A stretch of 64,000 nt of DNA from Rhodopseudomonas sp. (lineage in GTDB: Bacteria > Pseudomonadota > Alphaproteobacteria > Rhizobiales > Xanthobacteraceae): assembly GCF_013377015.1 (NCBI RefSeq), contig NZ_JACABA010000004.1, positions 138,336 to 202,335 on the forward strand, in the 5' to 3' direction. The stretch's first letter is position 1. Every line of letters begins with the position of its first letter. The translations under genes and the position numbers were made by a program. Shown in pieces: positions 44,957 to 52,793 of this stretch. The notes under the pieces were generated by a model. It was not told where the DNA came from, searched no databases, and saw nothing but the letters and a program-made list of their open reading frames with translations.

Positions 44957-45346
44957 TTAGTCGCTCCTTTATTGAAGCGTCCTTCTACTATACTCATTCG
45001 GGATCGACAATTCGGAATTTTGGGCTAATGAAGCGGCCACTGCGGCTCGGTTAGCAACAGTTTAAGGGCTGTTAGTTGAGATTTTGGCCGAAAACGCCTC
45101 AAATCTCGTCTTGGAGCGCTCTTGGAGCGCTATGTGTAGTGCATTGCGTGAGCCTGATGCACAAAATCGACCCAACTATGTCAACGGATTGATTGCGTTA
45201 TCGGTCGATTCGTTGCAGCTGACCGCGGTTGCGTGGCCGGTCGGGTGCCCGAACTGATCTTCGCGCGAGATGTGTGGCAAAGCTGCGTGTGTTGAAGATG
45301 TAGTGAAGCTAACCGGATCGCCGGCAGATGCCGCGCTGCGCCGTCA
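44957..45346. other. Non-coding gap with a short tandem repeat
   Basis: A 390-bp stretch without a credible gene, richer in A and T than its surroundings. It contains the promoter of the lysine-rich protein gene (just right of 44956) and two head-to-tail copies of an 11-base unit, CTTGGAGCGCT, at 45110-45120 and 45121-45131. I see no RNA gene or clear terminator. Confidence 0.5.
45110..45131. repeat. Two tandem copies of an 11-bp unit
   Basis: CTTGGAGCGCT occurs twice without spacer (45110-45120, 45121-45131). Each unit contains the palindrome AGCGCT. It is too short to classify; it may be a replication-slippage product or a paired protein-binding site. Confidence 0.6.
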
Positions 45347-45745
45347 TCATCGCGGCGATTTGGCCTGCTGCCCGAGCACTGCGCGCGTTTTCGCCAAAAC
45401 AGCATTACAATACTGCTCGCGATCCAGCCTGATCTTGATCTGCAGGTTCTTGAACGCGGCGACACGCCGGACGATCTCGTCACGTTCCCCGCGCAAACGG
45501 GCTTGGCTGTCTCGCTCGAAGCTGCCGGGTCCGATCGCCGCAGATCTTTCGGCGGCGGCAGTCTCGACCGCAAGTCTTTCGATGGCGAACGACTCCGCGA
45601 CAGCTGGTTCGACGAGGGCTGGCTGCATAGCAGGCTTGCTCGGAGCACGCAGATCAATCGGGGTTGCCTTGGCGCCGATCACATCCTCGACAGTTTCCAA
45701 GGCGCGCTCGATCACTCCGTCGCGCTGTTGTTTCCAAGGTTTCAT
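45347..45745 (-). CDS. Small protein of unknown function, coiled-coil-like
   Basis: 132 residues from an ATG at 45745 (GGGGA seven bases upstream); a TTG at 45796 would add 17 residues (THATSLDQIDRWWGRR) and cannot be excluded. An Ala/Glu/Val-rich middle (PALVEPAVAESFAIERLAVETAAAERSAAIG) is followed by a charged helical C-terminus (ERDEIVRRVAAFKNLQIKIRLDREQYCNAVLAKTRAVL in pieces) that looks able to form a coiled coil. No signal peptide. Not recognised. Confidence 0.5.
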   Translation of the reverse strand: MKPWKQQRDGVIERALETVEDVIGAKATPIDLRAPSKPAMQPALVEPAVAESFAIERLAVETAAAERSAAIGPGSFERDSQARLRGERDEIVRRVAAFKNLQIKIRLDREQYCNAVLAKTRAVLGQQAKSPR

Positions 45746-45893
45746 TCTTCGTCCCCACCAGCGATCAATCTGATCCAAGGATGTTGCATGCGTCAATCGG
45801 AATGAGGCCGCGACGCGGGCGGTGGATAAATTTGCTCACAACTTGCGTCTCGCAGCGGTAACCGGTAGCCAAAAAGAAACAGGAGAAGCCCTG

Positions 45894-46166
45894 ATGGCAA
45901 AGATCGATCTTGATTCGCTGAGCATCGAAGAATTGGCCGCGCTGCGGGACAATGCAACCGACAAGTTGGCTGAAAAGGTTGCCGCGCGGCAGGCCGAGCT
46001 CGAAGCCGAACTTGAGCTGTTGTCGCGCTACGGCAAGTCGACGAAGAAGTCACCGCTGGCACCCGCCGCGAAGCCGAAGAAGGACCTGCTGTCCAAGGAC
46101 GCATCGCCGAAAGATGCCGCGACCAAGGACGGCGCGGCGAAGGAGCAGGTCGCCAAGGCGGCCTGA
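45894..46166 (+). CDS. Small H-NS-like protein without the usual DNA-binding end
   Basis: 90 residues. The N-terminal 50 ([20 protein letters not shown], then a charged helix to LLSRYGK) resemble the oligomerisation region of H-NS/HvrA-type proteins. The normal C-terminal DNA-binding motif with its GRGRxPxW core is absent; instead there is a Lys/Ala/Asp-rich tail ([31 protein letters not shown]). It may bind DNA through charge or act as a partner that modifies another H-NS protein. ATG at 45894 has AGGAGAAG upstream; a longer frame from 45822 is rejected. Confidence 0.62.
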   Translation: MAKIDLDSLSIEELAALRDNATDKLAEKVAARQAELEAELELLSRYGKSTKKSPLAPAAKPKKDLLSKDASPKDAATKDGAAKEQVAKAA

Positions 46167-46326
46167 TCTTTGCCGATCGATGGTGCGGCCGGCCGCTGCG
46201 GTAGTGCGGGCTGCACCGAAGCCGGGCGGCTTGCAATATTTTGGCGCATCGTTCTTAGTTGCGATGCGGCGCGGTGCAAATCTCCTCGTGGTGGCAGTTG
46301 CAGCCTTGCGTCAGTGGGAACTTGCG

Positions 46327-46959
46327 ATGTCTGACTATCACGGTCCTCTGCGTGTCGGCATCGGCGGCCCGGTCGGGTCCGGCAAGACCGCGTTGATGGA
46401 CCTGCTTTGCAAGACCATGCGCGAGCGCTACGACATCGCCGCGATTACCAACGACATCTACACCAAATGGGACGCCGAATTCCTGGTGCGGTCGGGCTCG
46501 TTGACGCCGGATCGTATCGCCGGCGTCGAAACCGGCGGTTGTCCGCATACCGCTATCCGCGAAGATGCCTCGATGAATCTCGCTGCGGTCGCCGACATGC
46601 GGGCGAAATTCCCTAATCTCGACATGGTGCTGATCGAATCCGGCGGCGACAATCTGGCCGCGACCTTCTCGCCTGAATTGGCCGACCTCACCATCTATGT
46701 GATCGACGTCGCGGCCGGCGACAAGATTCCCTCGAAAGGTGGTCCGGGCATCACCCGTTCGGATCTGCTGGTCATCAACAAGATCGACCTCGCGCCGTAT
46801 GTCGGGGCTTCGCTGGACAAGATGAACACCGACGCCAAGCGGATGCGCGGCGAGCGCCCGTTCGTGATGACCAATCTGAAGAAGAGCGAGGGGCTGGACC
46901 GGATCATCGGATTCATCGAAGCCAAGGGCGGCCTGAAGGGCAGGGCGCTGCCAGCTTGA
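46327..46959 (+). CDS. ureG: Urease accessory GTPase UreG
   Basis: A 210-residue SIMIBI-class GTPase that drives nickel insertion into urease together with UreD/F/E. P-loop GPVGSGKT at 14-21, the metal-binding C72-P-H74 motif in [14 protein letters not shown], and [11 protein letters not shown] for guanine recognition. Normal length. ATG at 46327 begins [14 protein letters not shown], the standard N-terminus; the longer frame from 45952 runs through the H-NS-like gene. Unusually, no other urease structural or accessory gene is within this window: it is flanked by unknown small genes and a kinase. Confidence 0.93.
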   Translation: MSDYHGPLRVGIGGPVGSGKTALMDLLCKTMRERYDIAAITNDIYTKWDAEFLVRSGSLTPDRIAGVETGGCPHTAIREDASMNLAAVADMRAKFPNLDMVLIESGGDNLAATFSPELADLTIYVIDVAAGDKIPSKGGPGITRSDLLVINKIDLAPYVGASLDKMNTDAKRMRGERPFVMTNLKKSEGLDRIIGFIEAKGGLKGRALPA

Positions 46960-47215
46960 GCCGTGGCTCGCGGAGCTGTCGGCCAGGGCCTGAGGATTCT
47001 TTTCGCGCGTCTGGAACCTAATCCACGGCTTGAGATTGATCCACTCTGGGGCCGATCGCCACGCGGATACTTACATTTGCCGACAGTCAGCCGAAGTTGC
47101 GTTTCGATGATCGCTTCTCCATGGTCGAGCGCGGAGTCGCGCCGCGCGCATGATTGGGTCAGGTTCGCTGGCCCGCGACGGCTTCTTTGCTCCCAACTCA
47201 TGACTGAGTAAGCGC

Positions 47216-48871
47216 GTGGTTCGGCTGGGCTTCATCATCGGCTTGGTGGCGATTGTCGGGGTGCTGCTCTCCGGCCTCGCGGCCTATCGGGTGCATGATC
47301 AGGAAAAGACAATCGAGGGAATCGCGCTGGCGCGGGCGATCGATGTGCACGCCAGCCTGGTGCAGGAGCGGCTCACCGAGCGCGAATTGCTATCACGGGT
47401 TGCGTCCGGCCTGTTCCGGACGCCGTCGGTGATCAAGGCCGATATGCTGAAGCCGCTGCGCGCCTCGATCTACGCCTTCAAGACCGATTTCGTCGCTACA
47501 AGCTGGGTCGCGCGGTTGAAACCGAATGAAATCCAAGCGGCGCGTGCGGAATTGCGCACCGCCGGATTTGCCGATTCCACCATCCGCAACTTCGACAATA
47601 TTCCGCTGGACCTGAAGTCGATCGACAAGCCGATCGACCTGGTGATGGACGTCGAACCCCGCAATGCCGAAACCAGCGCCTTTCCCGGCCGGTCGCTGGA
47701 CGATCATCCGGTTCTGGGACCGATGTTCGCGCGCGCGATGGCCCAAGGGATGCCGATCGCGTCGGCGCCGCTATCGTTGTTGCGCGCCGCCGGTCCGCTC
47801 GGCGTGGCGTTGTGCGCTCCGGTGCTGCAGGACGGGGCCACCGAACCGGTCGGGTTCGTCACCTTCTCCTATGAGCTCGGGCCGTTGATGTTGGCGAATG
47901 ACGATCTGTCGCTGTTTTCGGTGGCGCTCCGGGATCCGCGCAGTGCTGCTTCCGAACTGTTTGCCGATGACCGAGGCAGGGTGGCCGTGCGCGCCGAGAA
48001 TCCCGAAGGCATCCCGCCGTCAGTGGTTCGCACGGTGACGTTCGGCGGCCGCGACTGGTCGCTGGCCTATTACGCCAAGGTCAATCCGTTCCCGCGCGCG
48101 CAGCAGATCGCGGCGATCGTGGCTGCGATCGGCCTTGTCTTGACCGGCATCGTGTGCGGGCTGTTCGGTTACGTTATCTACAGCAATTTGCGGCTTCGCC
48201 GCGAAATCCAGGTGCGGATTGGGTTCGAGCGCCGGTTGACCGCGGTGATCGACGAGTTGAATCACCGAGTGAAGAACATCCTGGCGGTGATCCAGTCGAT
48301 CGTCACCAGGACCTTGCGCCATGGTGCGGACGTCGACGTCGCCCGCGAGCTGTTGATCGGCCGCATTCACGCGATGTCGAATGTCGTCTCGCTGCTGAGC
48401 GAGAGCCAGTGGCAGGGCGTCAAGTTGAAGGGATTGTTCGAGTCGCGGGCGATTCCGCATGCCGACCGGATCGCGGTGACTGGCCCCGATATTTCGGTCA
48501 GCGCCCGCGCTGCGCAGAGCCTGTCGCTGCTGTTCTTCGAACTGGCGTCACATTCCGACGAGGGGCTTTCGCTGGTCGGCAAGCATCCGCATATCGTGGC
48601 GCGGTGGGAAGTCGCCAATGAAGGCGCTGAGGCGACGTTTCATTTCCGTTGGGAGGAATTCAACACCAGCGCGGCGACGCGGCGGGACGACAGCGAGTTC
48701 GGAATTATCCTGCTCGACCGCGTCGCCCCGGAAGCGCTTGGCGGCGCCTCGAAGCGATATTTCACCGATGTCAGCTACGTCTACGAATTGACTGCGCCGA
48801 TGGAGACCGTGGTCGATCTGACCGAGCGCGATCGCACCGACCGGCTTTCGGCACCGCCGATCAGGGGTTGA
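47216..48871 (+). CDS. Membrane-bound HWE-family histidine kinase with degenerate N-box
   Basis: 551 residues. Two membrane helices (about 4-24 and 296-322) enclose a periplasmic domain of about 270 residues that resembles CHASE. The cytoplasmic part begins with the HWE/HisKA_2 phosphoacceptor box D-E-L-N-H350-R-V-K-N. The ATP-binding part is short, and the N-box, normally E-L-A-T-N, reads E-L-A-S-H446, so the metal-binding asparagine is missing; FGIILLDR and LGG near 497-515 look like the G2 region. It lies next to ecfG-nepR-phyR, where PhyR kinases are often encoded, so it may signal to PhyR. Starts at GTG without a good ribosome site. Confidence 0.8.
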   Translation: MVRLGFIIGLVAIVGVLLSGLAAYRVHDQEKTIEGIALARAIDVHASLVQERLTERELLSRVASGLFRTPSVIKADMLKPLRASIYAFKTDFVATSWVARLKPNEIQAARAELRTAGFADSTIRNFDNIPLDLKSIDKPIDLVMDVEPRNAETSAFPGRSLDDHPVLGPMFARAMAQGMPIASAPLSLLRAAGPLGVALCAPVLQDGATEPVGFVTFSYELGPLMLANDDLSLFSVALRDPRSAASELFADDRGRVAVRAENPEGIPPSVVRTVTFGGRDWSLAYYAKVNPFPRAQQIAAIVAAIGLVLTGIVCGLFGYVIYSNLRLRREIQVRIGFERRLTAVIDELNHRVKNILAVIQSIVTRTLRHGADVDVARELLIGRIHAMSNVVSLLSESQWQGVKLKGLFESRAIPHADRIAVTGPDISVSARAAQSLSLLFFELASHSDEGLSLVGKHPHIVARWEVANEGAEATFHFRWEEFNTSAATRRDDSEFGIILLDRVAPEALGGASKRYFTDVSYVYELTAPMETVVDLTERDRTDRLSAPPIRG

Positions 48872-48933
48872 TCGATGCGCAGGCCGGCAATCGAATGGCG
48901 GGCTGATCCCGCCACAGCTTCGCGCTCATGACA

Positions 48934-48960
48934 AAGGCGGCCCGCGCCGCGGGCCGCCTT
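48934..48960. terminator. GC-rich hairpin between the kinase gene and ecfG
   Basis: Arms AAGGCGGCCCGC (48934-48945) and its exact complement (48949-48960) with a three-base loop. Downstream on the plus strand comes GCTATTTTCTCTT, a poor U-run. It lies 63 bp after the kinase stop and 29 bp before the ecfG stop, so it can end transcription from both sides. Confidence 0.7.
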
Positions 48961-48988
48961 GCTATTTTCTCTTGCCGCGATGCGAGGC

Positions 48989-49534
48989 TTAGCCGTTGCT
49001 GCCGATCACCGCCCGAACGGTGTTGTCCGGACCGAAATCGTCCGCTCCGTCGACGTAGAGCAGCGCGCTCAGCTTCGATCGCGCGCGGTTGACGCGGCTC
49101 TTGATGGTGCCGACGGCGCAGCCGCAGATGGCGGCAGCGTCTTCATAGGAGAAACCCGAGGCACCGACCAGGATCAAGGCTTCGCGCTGATCCTGAGGCA
49201 ATTTCTCGAGCGCGGCCCGGAATTCCTCGAACTCCAGATGGGCGTGCTGGCCCGGCTGCGTCTTCAGCGTCTTGGCGTAGTTGCCATCGGCATCCTCGAC
49301 CTCGCGCCGGCGCTTGCGATAATCCGAGCGGAACAGATTGCGCAGGATGGTGAACAGCCAGGCCGGCAGGTTGGAGCCGGGCTGAAACGAGTCGATATTG
49401 GCCAGTGCGCGGAGCAGCGTCTCCTGCACCAGGTCGTCGGCGCGATCGCCATTGCCGCTCAGCGAAATCGCAAAAGCGCGCAGGCTCGGCACCGCAGCCA
49501 GAATATCGTCGCGGAGTGAATCGGTGAGGGGCAT
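48989..49534 (-). CDS. ecfG: General stress response sigma factor EcfG
   Basis: A 181-residue ECF sigma factor. Region 2 at about 15-85 (DDLVQETLLRALANIDSFQPGSNLPAWLFTILRN, in pieces) and region 4 at about 118-170 (LPQDQREALILVGASGFSYEDAAAICG, then GTIKSRVNRAR). It directs RNA polymerase to GGAAC-type promoters of stress genes. It is held by NepR and released by phosphorylated PhyR; both are encoded beside it. ATG at 49534 has GGAGG about nine bases upstream; the TTG one codon earlier is rejected. It follows nepR with almost no gap, as one transcript. Confidence 0.93.
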   Translation of the reverse strand: MPLTDSLRDDILAAVPSLRAFAISLSGNGDRADDLVQETLLRALANIDSFQPGSNLPAWLFTILRNLFRSDYRKRRREVEDADGNYAKTLKTQPGQHAHLEFEEFRAALEKLPQDQREALILVGASGFSYEDAAAICGCAVGTIKSRVNRARSKLSALLYVDGADDFGPDNTVRAVIGSNG

Positions 49535-49537
49535 CAA

Positions 49538-49759
49538 TCAATCCCTCCCATCGGTTTTGGGGGCCGGCTCGCCGGAATCGGGTTTGGGGTCGTCCAACCT
49601 CTTGATCAGTTCCGCGAACCGGTCGGGGACACCTTGGCGCACCACATCGTCGTACATCGCGCGCAATTGATGCCCGATCCGCGACTGAATCTCAGCGTTG
49701 AGGCCGCCTTGCTTTCCGGGCGCGGACTTCTTGTTGGCCTGAGCCTTGAAATCTTTCAT
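49538..49759 (-). CDS. nepR: Anti-sigma factor NepR
   Basis: A 73-residue protein that binds EcfG in unstressed cells and is pulled away by phosphorylated PhyR. The core helix pair is seen at about 25-60: IQSRIGHQLRAMYDDVV and VPDRFAELIKRLD, the family signature. The flanks are disordered and charged. ATG at 49759 is preceded by GGAAC at a suitable distance; a longer frame to 49846 has no conserved content. Its stop is three bases from the ecfG ATG. Confidence 0.9.
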   Translation of the reverse strand: MKDFKAQANKKSAPGKQGGLNAEIQSRIGHQLRAMYDDVVRQGVPDRFAELIKRLDDPKPDSGEPAPKTDGRD

Positions 49760-49884
49760 GTCGGTTCCAATGTCTTCCCCAAGGGGCGTCCCCTCAAACA
49801 ATGGGGATTTTGCTTGATTTTTGAGGCCTTTGCAGCGTCTCTGCACGGGTAATTCAGAACCGGCCGCAAAGTTCCCGAAGCGAT

Positions 49885-49909
49885 GGAACTTTTGTTGGGC
49901 TGGGGCGTA
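49885..49909 (+). promoter_or_regulatory. EcfG-type promoter of phyR
   Basis: GGAAC (49885-49889), 16-bp spacer, CGTA (49906-49909); the consensus is GGAAC-N16-17-cGTT. The phyR start is 67 bp downstream. A GTTCC at 49871-49875, read on the minus strand as GGAAC, makes a mirrored half towards nepR, but its -10 is poor. Confidence 0.65.
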
Positions 49910-49975
49910 GACATCGTACGTCGGGGAAAACCAAGGTCACCCAGCTTTTTGGCCGCGACTTTATATGGAGTAGGG

Positions 49976-50782
49976 ATGTCACGATCACAGCTAGTTGCTG
50001 AGCATTTGCCGTTGTTGCGCCGCTATGCCCGGGCCCTGACCGGAAGCCAAGCCTCCGGCGATGCCTATGTCGGAGCGATGCTGGAGGCCCTGCTGCAGGA
50101 TCCGTCGTTGCTCGACGAACAGCACGGCCCGCGCGCCGGTCTGTTTCGGCTGTTCACCCAGATCTGGAATTCGGTCGCGCTGAACGACGATACCCATGTC
50201 GCAACGCTGCCGATGCCGTCCGAGCGCCGGCTCTCCAACATCACCCCACTGCCGCGTCAGGCTTTTCTGCTGCTGTCGCTGGAGGGCTTTTCCGAAGAAG
50301 AAGTCGCCTACATCCTGCGCACCGACGTGGCTGAAATCCGCAAGCTGACCGACACCGCCGGCCGCGAGATGGCTGCGGAGATCGCCACCGACGTGCTGAT
50401 CATCGAGGACGAAACTTTCATCGCGATGGATCTGGAAAGCCTGGTGAAGAATCTCGGCCACAACGTGATCGGCGTGGCGCGCACCCATTCCGACGCCATT
50501 GCGCTGGCCAAGACCAAGAAGCCAGGCTTGATCCTGGCCGACATCCAGCTGGCCGATGGCAGCTCCGGGCTCGACGCCGTCAACGAGCTGTTGAAACTGT
50601 TCGAAGTGCCGGTGGTGTTCATTACCGCCTATCCGGAACGCTTCCTGACTGGCGAGCGGCCGGAGCCGGCGTTCCTGATCTCGAAGCCTTTCCAGCCGGC
50701 GATGGTGTCGGCGGTCGCGAGCCAGGCGCTGTTCTTCCAGCGCAATTCGCGCAATCGCGCGCCCAACGCCGCCGTCTCCTGA
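49976..50782 (+). CDS. phyR: PhyR, anti-anti-sigma response regulator
   Basis: 268 residues: a sigma-like domain (about 1-135) that mimics EcfG, then a receiver (about 138-258) with acidic residues E144-D145 and phosphoacceptor D189 (ILADIQLADGSSG), T in FITAYPE and K in LISKPFQP. When phosphorylated it opens and captures NepR, which frees EcfG. ATG at 49976 follows GGAGTAGGG; the frame from 49883 overlaps the promoter and is rejected. Divergent from nepR-ecfG, the standard order in alphaproteobacteria. Confidence 0.95.
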   Translation: MSRSQLVAEHLPLLRRYARALTGSQASGDAYVGAMLEALLQDPSLLDEQHGPRAGLFRLFTQIWNSVALNDDTHVATLPMPSERRLSNITPLPRQAFLLLSLEGFSEEEVAYILRTDVAEIRKLTDTAGREMAAEIATDVLIIEDETFIAMDLESLVKNLGHNVIGVARTHSDAIALAKTKKPGLILADIQLADGSSGLDAVNELLKLFEVPVVFITAYPERFLTGERPEPAFLISKPFQPAMVSAVASQALFFQRNSRNRAPNAAVS

Positions 50783-51086
50783 ACGACTCGAGCAACGACA
50801 CGGCGGGGCGGCTTGACCGTCCCGCTTTCGCTTGAGCTGATTTCCAGATGATCGCGAAAAACAGGGCGCAGCCGGCATCACCGCGGCTGCGCCCTGCATC
50901 GCCGGCCAATATGGGGCAGAGGGACCGACCGGCTTTCTATAAGACGCCTGTCCAGCAAATGCGTTCCGCGTCCGCGGCGGCATTTTTTCAACACGCCTAA
51001 TTGATTGCGATAGGAGAGAACCCGACCGCCGGTTCGATCGTTGCTTGTGAGATCGCCAGTCCGGCGACGTAACAGCGGTAGCCACT
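50783..51086. other. Gap after phyR with a hairpin
   Basis: A 304-bp stretch without a gene. It contains the inverted repeat annotated at 50862-50896 and presumably the promoter of the exported protein at 51087. No GGAAC or TTGA-N6-TCAA element was found in it. Confidence 0.5.
50862..50896. terminator. Hairpin downstream of phyR
   Basis: Arms CAGGGCGCAGCC (50862-50873) and its exact complement (50885-50896), 11-nt loop. A run of five A (50857-50861) stands on its left, which reads as U on the minus strand, so the structure looks like a classic intrinsic terminator for minus-strand transcripts and a stem only for phyR. It is 80 bp from the phyR stop. Confidence 0.55.
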
Positions 51087-51464
51087 ATGTCACAGACTCT
51101 GCGGGGAATGATTCTCGGCGTCATCGCCATCACGTCGACGCTCGGCGCGGCGCAGCTGGCGGCCGGCGGCGACCTCACCCAGATCGGCCTGAGGACAGAG
51201 CCGTCGCCGACGCAGGACATCAACCGCGCCGCCAAATCCGACCGCGCCGACGGAGTCCGTCAGCATCATCCCAGCCAGACCGTCTCGGTCAATCTGGCGG
51301 ATCAGTCGATCGTGGTGCGGATACCCGTTGGCCAGGCCGGCCCCAGTCAAGATCTTCTGATGCCGCCGGTCAACGCAAGGCGGGCCATGGTGGCTTGCGA
51401 GCCGCCGGTCAGCGTGCTCACCGAGGTAGCCAAGCTGCTGCAACCCGGCCGCTGCGTCACCTGA
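51087..51464 (+). CDS. Small exported protein of unknown function
   Basis: 125 residues. Residues 1-26 form a signal peptide (GMILGVIAITSTLGAAQLAAG). The mature part has a Pro- and Asp-rich N-terminal section and a strand-rich middle (QTVSVNLADQSIVVRIPVGQAG), and ends with two cysteines (VACEPPVS, PGRCVT) that could form a disulfide in the periplasm. No known motif. No clear ribosome site precedes the ATG. Confidence 0.62.
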   Translation: MSQTLRGMILGVIAITSTLGAAQLAAGGDLTQIGLRTEPSPTQDINRAAKSDRADGVRQHHPSQTVSVNLADQSIVVRIPVGQAGPSQDLLMPPVNARRAMVACEPPVSVLTEVAKLLQPGRCVT

Positions 51465-51512
51465 CGCGAGCGGACAGCAGATCACCCGATCAAGACGGTG
51501 TGACGGCGCGCG

Positions 51513-52601
51513 CTAATTGCCTGGCAGGTTCGGCGCGTCATCGGGCATCAAATGTTCCTTGAGGACCAGGGCGACGATTAGCAGCGGCGACGCCAGAAAG
51601 CCGCCCATCGGTCCCCATAGCCAGGTCCAGAACGCCAGAGCGATGAACACCGCCAGCGCATTCAATGACAGCCGGCGGCCGATGATGGTCGGCGTAATGA
51701 AGTGGCCTTCGACAAAGGTCAGGCCGGCAAATGCCAGCGCCGCGACCAGCCCGGCCCCCAACGTCGGAAAGCTGATAATTCCGACCACCGTCAGGATCAC
51801 GAACATCGCGAACGGTCCGATGATCGGGAAGAAATTCAAGGTCGCGGCTAACGCCCCGAGCCCGGCCGGGTTGGGCATTCCAGCGACCGCGCAGATCACG
51901 CCGGTGGCGGCGCCGTAGCAGAGATTGATCACCGTCACCGTCAGCAGGTAACCGCCGAGGCTGCCCTCGATCTCGTTCAGGATCCGCAGCATCCGCAATC
52001 GCGCGTCGCGGCCGGCGAAGGTCATCACCAGGGCGCGGCGCAAGTCCGTCCAGCTTGCGACGAACAGTACCAGGGTGGCGAGAAACAGCAGGATCTCGGT
52101 AAAGGTAGGCGACAGGAATTCGAAGGTCGGCTGCATCCAGTCGATCTTTGGCATCTCGATCGCCGCCGCCGGAAGCGCATCGCTGCCGCCCAGCGTCACC
52201 TGCAACTGCCGCCACATTTGCACCGGACCGTCGAACACGTGCAGCTTGTCCCGCAGCAGCGACCCCAGTTCCGGGAGCCGGCTGCTCCACTGCACCAGCG
52301 GCGCCGAGATCAGGCCGACAATGAAAGCGACGCCGGCCAGCGCGACGGTCACGATCAGGATCGCCGAGACCGCGCGTGGGATCTTGCGCTGCTCCAAGAA
52401 AGACGCGGCTGGCGACAGCATGGTGCCCACCACGAAGGCCGTCACGATGGGAAGAAAGAACGGCTTGGCGACGTAGAGCGCCGCAACGATGACGATCACC
52501 AGCAACCCGACCAGGGCGACAGCGACGATTTCGATTCGCCGGGTGCTGCCCGGAAGCGGCGTGGTGACGGACTCGACGGGAAGCATACGCAATTCATTCA
52601 T
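51513..52601 (-). CDS. AI-2E/PerM-family membrane transporter
   Basis: 362 residues with about eight predicted helices: a pair at the N-terminus (22-45, 49-67), a long polar segment (about 100-150), then five or more towards the end. LNFFPIIGPFAMFVILTVVGI, GHFITPTIIGRRLSLNALAVF and WGPMGGFLASPLL match the family signature (formerly UPF0118). Members export peptides or signals, or exchange Na+/H+; the substrate here is unknown. An EcfG-type promoter stands 45-69 bp upstream, so it is probably made under stress. Divergent from the L,D-transpeptidase. Confidence 0.87.
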   Translation of the reverse strand: MNELRMLPVESVTTPLPGSTRRIEIVAVALVGLLVIVIVAALYVAKPFFLPIVTAFVVGTMLSPAASFLEQRKIPRAVSAILIVTVALAGVAFIVGLISAPLVQWSSRLPELGSLLRDKLHVFDGPVQMWRQLQVTLGGSDALPAAAIEMPKIDWMQPTFEFLSPTFTEILLFLATLVLFVASWTDLRRALVMTFAGRDARLRMLRILNEIEGSLGGYLLTVTVINLCYGAATGVICAVAGMPNPAGLGALAATLNFFPIIGPFAMFVILTVVGIISFPTLGAGLVAALAFAGLTFVEGHFITPTIIGRRLSLNALAVFIALAFWTWLWGPMGGFLASPLLIVALVLKEHLMPDDAPNLPGN

Positions 52602-52645
52602 CCAAGGTCGGCGCTGACGCGCGATAGGCCGGTCCGGCGCTGCTC

Positions 52646-52670
52646 AACTAGGCCGAGCTGCCAAAGTTCC
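52646..52670 (-). promoter_or_regulatory. EcfG-type promoter of the AI-2E-family gene
   Basis: On the minus strand GGAAC (52670-52666), 16-bp spacer, AGTT (52649-52646). One base differs from the -10 consensus cGTT. The gene starts at 52601. Confidence 0.6.
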
Positions 52671-52721
52671 GCCTCCCGGAATCGGTCGCGGGCGAATAGC
52701 ACCCGCTGCTCCCCGCCCGAT

Positions 52722-52746
52722 GGAACGCTTGGTCACGCATCGCGTT
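52722..52746 (+). promoter_or_regulatory. EcfG-type promoter of the L,D-transpeptidase gene
   Basis: GGAAC (52722-52726), 16-bp spacer, CGTT (52743-52746): an exact consensus match. The gene starts at 52794. The -10 lies inside the left arm of an inverted repeat (52737-52774). Confidence 0.78.
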
Positions 52747-52774
52747 GATCCGGCGAAAAACATCAACGCGATGC
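52737..52774. repeat. 13-bp inverted repeat across the ldt promoter -10 and leader
   Basis: GCATCGCGTTGAT (52737-52749) and its exact complement (52762-52774), loop of 12 nt. The left arm contains the CGTT -10 element; the right arm would be in the transcript leader. It could be an operator for a dimeric repressor or reflect chance duplication of the -10 region. Confidence 0.6.
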
Positions 52775-52793
52775 GCAGCAAGAGGCAGGGGCC

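Noticed and set aside
47013-47037. GGAAC followed by GATT/ATTG upstream of the HWE kinase gene
   Set aside because: The -10 match is poor at both 16 and 17-bp spacing, and it is about 180 bp from the gene start; not a convincing EcfG promoter.
49851-49875. GGAAC on the minus strand as EcfG promoter for nepR-ecfG
   Set aside because: At 16-bp spacing the -10 reads AATT and at 17 ATTA; autoregulation is common for this operon, but the element here is too weak to annotate.
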